A stretch of DNA of 64,000 nucleotides from Echinarachnius parma (lineage: Eukaryota; Echinodermata; Echinoidea; Clypeasteroida; Echinarachniidae): NCBI GenBank assembly GCA_037951105.1, contig JBAMJV010000874.1, positions 62,001 through 126,000 of the forward strand. The letters are read 5' to 3'. Below, piece by piece: positions 1-11,953 of the stretch. The position numbers and the translations under genes were made by a program. The notes beneath the pieces were generated by a model. It saw only the letters and a list, made by a program, of their open reading frames with translations, ran no database searches and was not told where the DNA came from. Position 1 is the stretch's first letter. The number at the start of each line of letters is the position of its first letter.

Positions 1-451
1 ATGATATTGATATAGGATTGAAGTCTCAAATGTCATTTTGTGCACTATCTGACACTTTACAGGTATCACTTTAAACAAATTTGGCAACGCATATAACTAG
101 CGTAATAAATTTATTATTAACTAATTTGCATATTCCAAGAAATTTAGAAAAATCGTATATAATGGAGAACCCTGAAGTAAACCAAAAAATCTCACATCGA
201 ATAAAGATGCTTTAGCCTATAATAACCGAGAATAAGACGTGTTTTCATCACATTTTCACCATTCCTAGATAGAGACTGACCTCTGTCCTTATTTCTAAAA
301 TATGCACAATAGCTTTTTATCTTTAAAATGCCTGATGTTGTCAATGTGGTAACATCGCTTTATTTTCTGAATAACCATTTAGAATATGAGTACAGACCAA
401 TACAATTTGACTTATGAACATTTTCCAGGCCCTAGAAATATCTACAGGACA
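1..451. other. AT-rich non-coding stretch
   Basis: No open frame or splice-bounded exon is recognisable. A short string at 48-63, reading atctgacactttacagg in context, recurs at 26682-26698, so the window may begin inside an interspersed repeat. Confidence 0.5.
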
Positions 452-982
452 ACTGTAGTACAGTTTTAGTAAGGCTGAACTTTATCAACCAAAACCTGCA
501 CAGTAACATTACAAACTAATAGTTATAACTCCACCATGCTTGAAAGGTATACAAAATTACAAACGACTAAGTAAAAAGCCTGTATCATTAAAAAGGGCCA
601 TTACAACACAGGAGGGCGCTCTTTTAAAGAGCATTGGTTTCAATAATTTTTCATACAAAATTATGCAAGTGATGTTTTGTTGAAAAATTATTAAATAGAG
701 AGATCATCAACAACATTTAAAAACCGTTTTTGAAAATTTTAAAAAAAGTGTAAGAATTTGGTTACTAAAAAAAAAAATCATTTAATAAATCTGGGGCCTA
801 GATTTATTCCTATCGGACATATTTATTGATATTTCTGCCATTTCTGAGCCGATTTTAACCAAATAAAGTTTACTCTGCCATTAAAATTGCATGTTCTTTC
901 ACATTCGACACACATTTTTGTATTACCTCACAAAAAAATTGTTTTGTGCAGCGCCCTCTCTACCAAAACTGAAGTACCCCTT
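452..982 (+). mobile_element. TTAA-type MITE, family A, copy 1
   Basis: This is a non-autonomous element of about 530 bp. It matches copies at 3389-4240, 4853-5367, 35542-36067 and 61318-61861. The left end carries a decayed form of AGGGGTAGTnCAGTTTTGG, and the right end is its inverse followed by CCCCTTTT. The TTAA at each end has been lost in this copy. It contains the family's internal landmarks: a segment about small-cluster 'ataactccaccatgct', the 'ccaaataaagtttactctgcc' region, and 'gcgccctctctaccaaaac' just before the right end. No protein is encoded. The TTAA target with AGGG termini points to the Kolobok or piggyBac superfamilies; that assignment is inference. Confidence 0.75.
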
Positions 983-3388
983 TTTTGATGAAAAACAAAT
1001 TTACAAACTGTTAATGTAACCATGTATAATATACATATTATATTATATCCTATTATATTTCATTAATTTTATTTTATTTTCAACATAATCACATGATACA
1101 TAATAATTGTACAAATAATAAAGAAAGGAATACACTTCTGAAAAAGGGCTATAAAACGTTACAAACTATATACCAACAAACAAAAAGAAATGAATGAGCT
1201 GTTGGGTGCGGATGGAATATAAAGATGAAGGTGATATGCATCTATGGATGATCTGTATGCAATATTATATTACATTATATCATATTATATTACATAAATT
1301 ATATTCATTTATAATGGACACAAAGGAGAAATGGCTGAGAACTGTACAGACGAGCTGATGCATACACGAACACTGGTCTTTCGATTCAACAACTCCGGCA
1401 GCCATTCATTTACGGACAGGTTTAGATGTTATTTAGCATGTTTTTACATAGGCAATTTAAAGAAATATTTAAGTAGTTCATTGCTTAAAAAACAAGGATA
1501 CAATTTAAGAAATGCGAGGTCGAGGAAAAGTACATCTATAACTATACATTTTCTAAGCAAAAATAAAACCATTTTCTGATTTCATTCCTTTCATAAAACG
1601 GCTACAAATTTCATTAATGAAGAAAATCTAGTAAAAGTCAAGGTCAGTGACAATAAGTGATGTCACTGTTGAAATCGGAACATTATTTGTGATAGTCCTA
1701 GATCTATATGATTTTGTTTCTAATCATGATGCAGGTAGCCAATACAAAAAACGTACATTTCATTTAGCTTCCACTGTATTATAACACCTACATGCCCATT
1801 CAAGAAAAAAACCTCTAGTTTTCAATAATAACACAATTTGTACCATATTAAATACAATTTGATAAGTTTTCATAAACTTTTCTCTCCATTTAAGATTTAA
1901 CATTAAGCTTGATACTATATTTACATCGCCCTGTGACTCAGCATAATAGTATTTCAGTTGACAATCGCGCAAAAACCCACATTGATATAATTGGGGTAAT
2001 ATCCCGGTAATATGCACTAAAGCGCTACGACATGTATATATACCACTAATCTGCTAATAGTCAGAACCCGATTGCTATTACATGTTTGCAATGCATACCT
2101 TGGTGCCATACACTGCCATTTGACATAATTGATTTGAATGGCCTACAGTGGTTTTCTTTGCTTTGACTGTAAAAAGTCAAACGGATTTACTAGTAATTCA
2201 GGATGGGTGCCGAACCAAGTAGGTTATATTCGCACTAAAAAAAAATATCACTTGCCTACGCACATCCTTTGCACCCACTCTTACAAATAGCCAGCGGTAC
2301 TATTATCGTTATTTTGGTTCTGAACAAATATGTCATGGCAAGACGTCAAATTGCATTGTTATACATTTCATGATCAAGCCGTCATCGACATACATAGGTT
2401 CACTGATAAATACATTGGATGTGTGTATTTGTGTTTAAATCTAACAGATGATCATGCTTTACGTGAATCATATTTTACTTATCAAAGTGATCTTCACAAT
2501 ATATTGAGACCATAATAGTCTTCCCTCACGGAATTACTGATGTTAAAGTGTAGAAAAGGCTCACATTGTTAATAACACGCATTAATGATTAAACGCTTCT
2601 TCAGTAGACGAATCTTTGACGATGTTGTACAGCCTCTGTTGATTCAGCAACATGCGTTAGATTCATTAAAATGTTAATCAGGTAATCTTACAACATTGTT
2701 TACGCATACTATTTAGGCAATTCTCGCTACCCCAAATAGCGATTATCTCGAAATCCGATCGAAATCCCGAAAACACGCATGGAATTGTGGGATAGCTTTT
2801 AGTCATACCAACTTCCTGACTACTGCGTGGACGCGTCGTGTGCATGTGTGCGGCGCGCGGGAGGCGTTTATTTTTTCCGTAACCGGCCCGGGATCTGTAT
2901 ACATGTACTGCATACAAACGCATTTGAGACGTGTGGTCGATAGCTTTTAATTAATGCATTAGATTTTGTGTGAGTTACGCTGATTGCATCCATTTCGAGC
3001 GTGTGCGAATGATGCGCACGCGCGCCGTGCCGGAACCGGAAGTGGGAGTGACGACCCGCAAAGTGGAAAAAGTCTCGTCTCGCGAATTTGAGATTTTCGG
3101 ACCTATTTAAGATAGCGAGAATTGAATAATTACTTCATACATATTCATACATTTCGGCTGTGAAAAAAAAAGTTATGTTTGGTTTAAACATGTTTCAATG
3201 TCATGTAGCTAGTTATACACGGAATGTAAACTGACACAAAGTGGATTTCGATGTACTGCAAACAAACGACCATATATCCCACGACTGACAATGGAATTAA
3301 GCTGGAATGAAAATCATCAGGGAGCCTAATTATTTTCCTTTAATATGACACCAAATATATATATACTTTTTAATTTGCCTACATAATC
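983..3388. other. non-coding, AT-rich, with a CpG-rich patch
   Basis: This holds short AT repeats (1024-1075, 1262-1305) and no convincing exon. Around 2750-3110 the composition changes to CpG-rich, with CGCGCGCC, CGGAAGTGGG and CGCGCGGGAGG. That could be a decayed promoter or repeat, but no transcript start or donor site supports it. Confidence 0.4.
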
Positions 3389-4240
3389 TTAAAGGGATAG
3401 TTGAGTTCTGGTAAAGAGAGTACAGTTTTGGTCAAACTGAATTTTACTAACCAAAACCTGCACCATTACATAACTAACTAAAAGTAATAACTCCACCATG
3501 CTCAAAATGTATATAAAATTACAAATGGATTTCTAAGAACTCATTGGTTTCAACCATTTTAAATAAAATATTTTGCATGTAATGGTTTGTAAAAATAGTG
3601 ATTAGATAGAGACATAATCAACAACTATTAAAATACTTGTTTTGAACATTTTTGAAAAGAGGAAGCATTTAAAAAAAATGGTTGACTGAAAAATGACTGA
3701 ATACTTGTGCCCCCCACATTTATTACAAATTGTTACGTTTATGGATATTTACGTTACGTTTATATCATATTTTGTATAGGCATGTTTGTTGTTGATGTTG
3801 ATGTTTTTTTAGGACTTGCTTTATTTTTACATAATTTATACAGTATATGTATATTTCATATTATGTTTAGGTATCGGCATTTTATAAGTCAATGACTTCC
3901 TGCCACGATACCTTCCATACGCTAGATAAAAATACACTCATACTTATTTCCTTCTATTATGTGTCTTACTTATGTTATATCTTCTAAATGTTATTTTGTT
4001 TATTTGTCATTTTACGCAATGAGTATACTTTGTATTTGTTATTTTTATCTGCATATGGAAAAATAAATTGAAACTTGAAACTTGAAATTTCAGCCATTTC
4101 TGAACCGATTTTGATCAAATAAAGTTTATTCTGTCATTGAAATACCATGCTCTTTCAAATTTGACACTCAGTTTTTCATTATCTCACAAAAAATTATTAT
4201 GTCTAGCGCCCTCTCTACCAAAACTCAACTATCCCTTTAA
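3389..4240 (+). mobile_element. TTAA-type MITE, family A, copy 2 (with insertion)
   Basis: It is bounded by TTAA at 3389-3392 and 4237-4240. The inverted ends read AGGGATAGTTGAGTT and AACTCAACTATCCCT. It belongs to the same family as 452-982 but is about 320 bp longer. The extra sequence, roughly 3745-4085, ends in AATAAATTGAAACTTGAAAC repeated, like a LINE 3' tail. The right TTAA is shared with the next element. Confidence 0.8.
3745..4085 (+). mobile_element. LINE 3'-end-like insertion
   Basis: This segment interrupts a family A MITE and is absent from the other copies. It ends with a short tandem tail based on TTGAAAC, typical of non-LTR retrotransposon 3' ends that use microsatellite-like tails. 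It has no recognisable coding domain, so the LINE clade cannot be named. Confidence 0.45.
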
Positions 4241-4856
4241 AGGGACATTCCCTCTTTTGCAAGCCAAATTTCAAAAGTTGCGAGGTTATAATTGTATTAT
4301 ATGAAAGAAAATGTCATTTAATAGCATGCCTGAAAAAATTAGGGCTTGAAATCTCTTGTTCGTGTAGTTATAGACCTAAAACTAATAAACTGTTGGACGA
4401 CGGTTTATTATGCATTATATGTATATTCAGCCAGTGAAGAAGTTCGCACACAAATTCCACGAAGTACCACAACGCTATGCGTGACCCCTCCGTGACCCGC
4501 GCTAGCTACGTGACCCGCGCACAAGTAAGAGTAGCCTGACCGCACACTTGGCAAAATAACCAAACCTCGCTCAAACTGACTACATGTAATTACATATTCT
4601 TCATTTGTTTGATTTTTTTTCTGTGACATTCATTTACAAATGTCTGCTTCACAATACCTTTGTAATATTATGCTAAATCAGTTAAACTCTTGTATTGACC
4701 GATATATAGTCTGATGGAGGGACGCATTCGTTTTTCATTCGTAGAATCCAAATTATAGGGCTGTTCGATCTTTTTTTTTTGTGTGTGTTTCATTCATCCA
4801 CATCCGTCAACTGGAAACTGTTCGGACGTTTTGTAAAAGAGGGACTGTCCCTTTAA
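4237..4856 (+). mobile_element. TTAA-type MITE, family B, copy 1
   Basis: This 620 bp element is bounded by TTAA at both ends. The inverted termini are AGGGACATTCCCTCTTTT on the left and the inverse of AGGGACAGTCCCTCTTTT on the right. A second, inverted, left-truncated copy lies at 33050-33431. A minus-strand frame inside (4629-4408) has a counterpart in the other copy, but it is a property of the element and no known protein was recognised. Family A elements abut it on both sides and share its TTAA sites. Confidence 0.8.
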
Positions 4857-5367
4857 AGGGGTAGTACAGTTTTGGTAAGGCTGAACCTGCCCAGTAACAT
4901 AACAAACTAATATTTATAACCCCACCATGCTCGAAAGGTATACAAAAATCCAAACGACTAAGTAAAAAGCCTGCTATCATTCAAAAAGCGCCTTTAAAAC
5001 ACAAGAGGGTGCTCTCTAATAAGGCATTGGTTTCAACCATTTTTCATACAAAAATAATGCATGTAATGTTTTGTTGAAACAATGATTAAATAGAGAGATC
5101 ATCAACAACTATTTAAAACCCGCTTGAAAAAGTGTAAGCATTTCTTTATTTTGTCCCAAAATCATCTTATTTATTTGGGGCCCAAATAAATATCGGATAT
5201 ATTTATGGATATTTCAGCCATTTCTGAACCGATTTTGACCAAATAAAGTTCATTCTGCCATCAAAATTGCATGTTCTTTCAAATTCGACACTCAGTTATT
5301 CATTACCTCACGAAAAAATTGTGTTGTTCAGCGCGCCCTCTCTACCAAAACTGAACTACCCCTTTAA
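4853..5367 (+). mobile_element. TTAA-type MITE, family A, copy 3
   Basis: This is the best-preserved copy, 515 bp including TTAA at 4853-4856 and 5364-5367. The left end AGGGGTAGTACAGTTTTGG is mirrored by CCAAAACTGAACTACCCCT on the right. It is non-coding. Confidence 0.85.
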
Positions 5368-6690
5368 GTAATTATTTTCCAACTGTACCATTGTTTCGGG
5401 GAAATACTGTAGTGTCAAAGTATAATAAAAAATAATGTTTTAAATATATTACCATCCTTTTGGAGGTGAATCACATGGATGATATACTCCAATTTAGTTG
5501 GTAACATTTCTAATTATACGGCAAAAACGGTTTCTAATATTGCAAGAAAAAGAAATGCATTCAATTGCCTTAGAAACACTTTATAATCAAAATGAACATG
5601 CTCACTTGATACGCGAAACCCAATCAAAAGTATGAACACGTTTGACAAACTCATCTCCATGTTCTTATTTCTATTCTCTTTCATGTTTCCTGTTTATTAT
5701 TCACAACACACCACTGGCGTACTGATGGGGAGGGGGGGGGGATAATTTGTTACTTACAGGAAGTTCTAATACGACTAATGAATATTGTAATTTATTACAA
5801 TTATTATCGTATCTTCTAAAATGTTTGCACAGAAAGTAGTGGCGGTAGATAGAATATTTCACCTTAAATATTAATTTGTTTAAAATATAAATTATGTATT
5901 TAACAAACGAAATATGTAAAATTTAATTTTGTGCACAAATCAAATAATGTTCTGTTTTTATTTGCCAAGCGCTGCAATACCAAGATACCCAGCTCGCACA
6001 GAATTTACTATCTCAGAATTTACTGACTGAATATAAAATTATGTGTTTGAAACTCTTTTCCAATAATCAATTCATGGACCAGTGAATTTGTGCTCTCACG
6101 GTATTGTAACACCCTCACGCCTCCGCATTTCAATTAGACAAAAGTCACATTCATTTACATATGAAAGAAAAGCATGCATCGCTTCTGGGTCCGCCACACC
6201 AGATGAAAGATTCATGAAAAAAACATATTTATTTTCCCGTGATATACAAGATTCGCGGAGTGATACTTCTTAATCTCATTTGTAACCGTCATAAATGCAG
6301 AATTATGTGCATATACTCTGACTCAGTTCCAAATGCATTAGTTTGAGTTGTGGGAGTGTCAATACACTACTTTACACAACTTGCGATACATCAATCGGTG
6401 TACATGTATGTTGTTACAGTTTATAAAGCATAAGTTTAATCAACCAATTTACATCAATAACTGGATAAAAATCAGTTTTCACAATGTTCACGGATAAATT
6501 TCCAGATACCAGATACTCTAAATGAGCATATACATCGCATGTTCTAGACTTTGGCCATCAAGTGGACTACGTAATCCTGGGTATCAGGACCTATGACATA
6601 TTTACTTCTGATGTGGCTGTATAGTTATCTTTCGCTATTACGATATTTGCCGTGTCTCCCTCAAGGCCAGTCAATATTCTTTAATTATAA
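5368..6690. other. non-coding spacer
   Basis: AT-rich sequence with a run of G at 5731-5741. No exon, RNA gene or repeat boundary was recognised. Confidence 0.4.
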
Positions 6691-6699
6691 TCATCATTG

Positions 6700-6738
<39 letters not shown>

Positions 6739-6739
6739 C
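6691..6739 (+). repeat. (CAT)n microsatellite
   Basis: More than a dozen CAT triplets in tandem. The apparent polyhistidine frame across it has no support as a gene. Confidence 0.9.
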
Positions 6740-6835
6740 TATAATTGGTGTGGGGGTAAGCCGTCTTTAATGTTAGCCTTGTTTCATAAAATACAATATT
6801 ATTAATAATTGTACTAATAATAATACATGTACTAA

Positions 6836-7075
6836 TAGACATTGATATAGCGCAAATTGCAAAGAGCCTCTAAGCGCTTAAATCATTATTTAATTATTAT
6901 TGCCCATGGTCATCAGGTACATTTCAAACCCACACAATGATTTTTCATACTTTCTCAACTCCCCAGAGAGCATACTAGCCGAGCTGCCAGTGATGGTGGC
7001 GCTAAGGCTAATTAACACCCGATCATGGTACCCATTTATACACCCGGGTAGAGAGCAGCAATTTTGGATAAATTT
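6836..7075 (+). repeat. interspersed repeat, 'tatagcgc' type
   Basis: The segment contains TTGATATAGCGCAAATTGC, CTCTAAGCGCTTAAAT and CACCCGGGTAGAGAGCAGC. This combination is familiar from widely dispersed repeats in marine animals. It immediately precedes the LINE remnant and may belong to the same insertion. No coding content. Confidence 0.4.
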
Positions 7076-7079
7076 TCTT

Positions 7080-7917
7080 GCTGAAGGACAAAGGCAGTGA
7101 TGATGATGATGATGTTGATGATAACGTAAATACTGAATTGCCTAAACTTGTCGAATGGTTTGCTTGCAACAAATTATCCCTCAATTTATCTAAAACAAAT
7201 TGTATTATATTTAAGGGTCCCCGAACTCAAAATGATGATACCATATGTGATATTATTATTGATAATCATCATTTAGAACGTAAATATGATAGTAAATTTG
7301 TAGGGGTCATTATTGATGATAATTTGAGTTGGAATCAACATTGTTCATACATAATCTCGACCATATCAAAATCAATTGGAGTGTTATATAAATTAAAAGG
7401 CTTACTACCCACTTACATTATCATTATTGTATATAATTCTCTCATATTGCCATGATATATTTACTTTACTGCAATATAGCATGGGGCAAAACCACCAAGA
7501 AAAACACAGATTCTTTACTTATATTACAGAAAAAAGCTCTCAGCATATGTACAAACTCAGATTTCCTAGCTCATACAGACCCCTTGTTTAATGAATACAG
7601 ATTGCTAAAAATATGTGATATTAACTATTTTCAAATCGCTATATTTATGTATAAATGTATTCATAACAACCTTCTTGATAGATTTTGTGATATGTTATAT
7701 AGGTAATAATCAGATTCATAATTATAGTACTAGAACTTGTAAAGGCTTTCATGTTAACAATCCAAAAACTATTGTAGCATGTAAATCAATTAGACACTGT
7801 GGATCTGACATTTGGAACTCCCTATCAGTCAATGTAAAACAATGTTCATCGTTATTTTCCTTTAAATCTACTCTAAAAAAGAAACTGTACACGTCTTATG
7901 CATGTGCAACAATATAA
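7080..7917 (+). pseudogene. broken LINE reverse transcriptase, C-terminal part
   Basis: Three overlapping reading frames together spell the C-terminal third of a non-LTR retrotransposon ORF2. First comes a thumb region with WFACNKLSLNLSKTNC and FVGVIIDDNLSWNQH (7090-7455, frame 1). Next is YCNIAWGKTTKKN, LQKKALSICTNSD and LFNEYRLLKICDINYFQIA (7452-7706, frame 3). Last is the C-terminal tail with STRTCKGFHV, IWNSLSVNVK and FKSTLKKK, ending at a stop at 7915-7917 (frame 1). The catalytic palm with YADD is missing, so the copy is 5'-truncated. Two frameshifts, near 7450 and 7700, make it non-functional. The motif order fits the Jockey/CR1 group; the exact clade is not determinable. Confidence 0.8.
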
Positions 7918-8009
7918 TTGCGTGTTAAACGAGGTCTTTATACATACGCATTGATGAATGCGTAATACTGCAGAATCAATGAATATGAATGTTTGTAGTT
8001 AGGAATATT

Positions 8010-9341
8010 ATTAGCCGTATTCACATGATGAAAGCCAATTCTTAAGAATTGCAACTCTTAAGAATTGCAAAATGTGTGTTCAAACGATGAAAATTCTCGA
8101 GAGTTGCAATTCTTAAGAATTAAAACCGGAAGTAGTGTGCGCGCCTTTCTCATTTGAGGTCACGCGCACTCACTTGACTTGTTTTCACACCGGAAGCATA
8201 TCTCGGTCATGAGGTCAACCCAAACTACGAGTCTCGAAGCTGATTGTCTTCAGACCAGGGTGTCATACTGCGCGCTAATCTTGGAAACTTTTATGGACTG
8301 GCTAACATGGAATTCTGGGATACGTTTAGTCTAGGATCGAGACCCTCGATCGCATGCTGAACATAGCGCGACCAACGAGAGAGGTCTGCGTAACATCAGT
8401 GATCGCTGCTCACGATGCCTCGGCTGGCAGCCATCACTGCTGTTGTGCAGATCTCTCTCGTTGGCGGCTATCTATTATGGGTGGTGGGATTATTTTTAGC
8501 ATGCGATCGAGGGTCTTAGATCATAGACTACAAAATTCCCAGCATTCCATGTTAGCCAGTCCATGAAGTTTCCTTAACCGGCCATGTTTGCTGCGTGTAA
8601 AGGCTATGGGAAAATTAGCGCGCAGTGGTAGATTCTCTTCTAGTTATTTATATACTACTTCTATGGTTCAGACGGTAAAAATCATAGAAGTAGTATATAA
8701 ATAACTAGAAGAGAATCTACGCACTGCGCGCTAATTTTTCCATAGCCTTAACACGCAGCAAACATGGCCGGTTAGGGAAACTTCATGGACTGGCTAACAT
8801 TGAATGCTGGGTATTTTGTAGTCTATGATCTAAGACCCTCGATCGCATGCTAAAAATAATCCCACCACCCATAATAGATAGCCGCCAACGAGCGAGATCT
8901 GCACAACAGCAGTGATGGCTGCCAGCTGAGGCCTCGTGAGCAGCGATCACTGATGTTACACAGACCTCTCTCGTTGGTTGCGCTATGTTCAGCATGCGAT
9001 CGAGGGTCTCGATCCTAGACTAAACGTATCCCAGAATTCCATGTTAGCCAGTCCATAAGTGTTTCCAAGATTAGCGCGCAGTATGACCCCCCTGGTAGCT
9101 CATTCTGCTCAAAATCTTACAAGTATCTTTTGGTATCTTGTGGTTTGGAAACCACAAGATAACCACGAGATTGCGCATATTTTGCAGTGCGCGCAATCTT
9201 GTGGTTTGGAAACCACAAGATAACCACGAGTTTTGCGTGTTCAAACGAGCGCTAACCACAGGATATTCTTAAGAATTGCAAACCACAAGATAATCACAAG
9301 ATAACCACAAGATTGGCTTTTATCGTCTGAATACGGCTAAT
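8010..9341. mobile_element. 1.33 kb foldback element with a nested palindromic core
   Basis: The outer inverted ends read ATTAGCCGTATTCA on the left and its inverse GAATACGGCTAAT on the right. Inside the ends are imperfect inverted stretches built from TTCTTAAGAATTGCAA and from CCACAAGATAACCACAAG. The core, 8262-9087, is a near-perfect inverted repeat with arms of about 400 bp around a 17 bp centre at 8666-8682. Each arm is itself an inverted repeat. There is no transposase. A TIR-type or foldback MITE is the most sensible call. The superfamily is unresolved because the target duplication is not clear. Confidence 0.85.
8262..9087. repeat. four-fold palindrome core
   Basis: The left arm 8262-8665 and right arm 8683-9087 are near-identical reverse complements. 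Within the left arm, 8294-8359 pairs with 8499-8563 (TGGACTGGCTAACATGGAAT against its inverse). The right arm repeats this at 8784-9056. Two mirror-image 70-codon open frames (8354-8566 + and 8995-8783 -) result from the symmetry and are not treated as genes. Confidence 0.85.
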
Positions 9342-9370
9342 GTTTATATTGACAACTCACAAGCCGGGTA

Positions 9371-9393
9371 GGGGGGGGGGGGGGGGGGGGGGG
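9371..9393 (+). repeat. poly-G run
   Basis: An almost uninterrupted G run of more than 20 bases beside the foldback element. It is one of many G or C runs in the window. Confidence 0.9.
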
Positions 9394-9639
9394 CGAGAGG
9401 TTGCACCTGCTTCTCCTTTCTGTTTATTTTGGTTATTTTGATTTATATGAAATGGAGTCGAAATTGTATTATTTGAATTTAAACTATACTTACATTTTTG
9501 CAACGGGTTGTCCATTCTTCAAGCTTTTAGCTTTGCGGACTTCACATATTTCCATATTTCCATATTTCCATATTGTTTTTAATATTTTGTAATTTTGATG
9601 TTTTTAATATTGTTCGAAAAAAAAAATTAATTGAAATTG

Positions 9640-9803
9640 AAAAAATGATGATGATGATAATGATAACGAAAGGATCGTAGCCAGACGTGTTGCGTTGGGT
9701 CTTGTTGATGAGTATTACTACTTTTATCATTAGTATGATTATTAGCATCATTATAATTATTAAGTGGCTGCCACTCCATTTTGATGGTGTTGACCACGAC
9801 GAC

Positions 9804-9837
<34 letters not shown>

Positions 9838-9875
9838 TTGAGGAGGAGGATGATGATTATGATGACATGCCCGTA
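9640..9875 (+). repeat. (GAT)n-rich low-complexity DNA
   Basis: GATGAT and GACGAC triplets dominate, densest at 9797-9836. Apparent poly-Asp and poly-Ile frames are artefacts of the repeat. Confidence 0.8.
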
Positions 9876-10451
9876 GCATCAATTATGATCATTATCCTAG
9901 CAGTCCTACCGATACTACGGGTACGGTATAATGCATCTTTTAAATGAATACGGTCCTACAATTTACAGAATAAGTAAAGATATTACTTAGCTTACGGGTT
10001 GGTGCGTTAGGTGTGTAGTTATGCAGAGTTACATGTAATTATTATGGTTTACACATTCTTTTTACTTATTAGTTTATTGTTTCATTTCAGACGTTGATAC
10101 ACTCATCGAATATTACAAATGACAAAACGGCAAACTGTGTTATATTTGAATCTAGCGAATATGTTATTAATTATTTATCGCATTAAAACAAGCATAACAA
10201 GTTGGAACTTGGAAGTCGGGCTTTAAATAGTAAAACTTGTACTTCAATGCATATGTATTCTCTAAATTGTCTAAGGAAACTATATGGTAAATATTTTGGG
10301 GATATTTTTGTTTTTTTAGTCAAAGGTCAAAGGTTTACACGAACAACACAAAACTGTGCTTTCTGTTCTTTCATTGACAATGAAAGTGGGCGCCTCCTTT
10401 CACTGCATGTGCATTGAAGGATGAATGGGGGGAGTGTGATATTCAAATTCA

Positions 10452-10652
10452 AGTACAGTCAAACCTGTCTATAGCGACCACTCAAGGGACCGGCGAAAAG
10501 CGGTCGCTATGGACAGGTGGTCGCATTAGACAGGTTGTCGGCCATTTTGAATGTCTGGTCGCATATATTGTGCCTAGCTGTATATGCACATGTATAATTA
10601 TTTGGCATCTGTACACGCACATGTCCATATTTCATTTAGTATATTTCCGTCT
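10452..10652 (+). repeat. interspersed repeat, 'tatagcgaccac' family, copy 1
   Basis: It contains AGTCAAACCTGTCTATAGCG, GGGACCGGCGAAAAGCGGTC and CTGTACACGCACAT. A second copy in the same orientation lies at 60370-60580. The internal ACCTGTCTATAGCGACC and GGTCGCTATGGACAGGT form an inverted pair, so this is probably a MITE or a MITE-derived repeat. Related fragments occur at 38545-38860. Confidence 0.7.
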
Positions 10653-11929
10653 CAGAATGGGGTAGAGTAATCAAATCCGATATAAGTAAACCCTATGAAG
10701 AGACGGATATTTCTGTCTACACATAGCTATTAGTTATAAATCAGAGTTCAATACAAACAAATATATATCTATAATTATGTAAAAGTTCGAAAGAAATATA
10801 ACTACAAACATAGAATATACAAATAAACATTCAAATTAACAAATATAACTACATGATATCAAATTAGGAGATCAATATTTAAGATTGTGTTAGATTAGCT
10901 GAGAATTTCGAGCTGCTTTTTAAATAAGTACAAATAATTCATTGTGGTTAAATAGGGGGTAGTCTATTCCAAATAGATGAATCAGTAAATTCAAGGACGT
11001 TTATAATAATCAGTTCGTGGCATTTTAATGGATGAGACTTATATCTAATATTATATACCATTTTTTTCTGGTATTATAAGACATAAGTACTCCGGCACGA
11101 GACTATTTTGAATTGTAAAGATGTATACGACAATTTGATAACATATTCTCTGATGAATTGATTGCCATTTTGATTAAAATAACATGACACGTTTCTTTGC
11201 TTATTTCATTTTATCTCTCAGATCTGTGATGGTCCACTTGTGAGTTTGTAAGCATTCGGTCGTCAACATTTTCTAGCGCATCGTTTTCTTCAGTGGACAC
11301 CAATACCTGTTACTGGATAACAGTTTCTAAACTCACTTTTGACATGTCAGTACTTTTACTTCGAAACTGATGTAATTGATTGCTCCCAGGACCTGTTTGT
11401 TAGTACTTGTATGAGTTGATAGAAAACTGTATCTTTAAGCACAAAGGCGAACTGCGAAGAAAACAAGGGAAAATACATTTTGAAATGTACTACATGCAGG
11501 AGGAGAAAAGCTTCCACCCCCCCAAAAAAAAAAGAAAGAACATATTACCTCAAGTTTGTTAACACGCTTACACCAGAATAAGCAAAATATGATTAAACAA
11601 ATCATATAAAGAGAACGAAAGTGAAAGATGGAGAGAAATGAACAATGCTTTTGCTTCCAAATTTGTGACACAATTGGATGTATGGCGTGGTAAAAATCTC
11701 CACATATCATCATGTACGAAGGAAAACAAAAGAATGATTGTAACCTATGATTAAAACCGCACATATAAACAATATTATAATAATTGCCAGTTATGAAATC
11801 TTTCTTTTGATGATGGATGTCAGATTTTTTTCCCCCTGGGATTTATTTATCTCTCTTCTGTAAACGAACATTTTATGCTGGATAACTGAATAATATTATG
11901 TGATGTACCTGCCGACTCTTTTTTATGGT
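10653..11929. other. upstream region of the ankyrin gene
   Basis: AT-rich and without a recognisable exon. A 5' untranslated exon and the promoter may lie here, but no CpG-rich patch or convincing donor was found. A pyrimidine-rich tract ending in GTGTGAG just before the ATG (11918-11949) could be a splice acceptor for a leader exon. Confidence 0.35.
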
Positions 11930-11953
11930 TAACCTATTTTCTCGTGTGAGAAA

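Noticed and set aside
6593..6805. Polyhistidine open frame
   Set aside because: It exists only because of the (CAT)n microsatellite; no start context, splice site or homology.
8354..8995. Two nearly identical 70-codon frames, one on each strand
   Set aside because: They are mirror images in the arms of a palindrome, so their similarity is structural and does not show coding conservation.
9687..9947. Poly-Asp/Glu frame with a hydrophobic N-terminus
   Set aside because: It is produced by GAT triplet repeats; the hydrophobic part is translated ATT/ATC low-complexity DNA.
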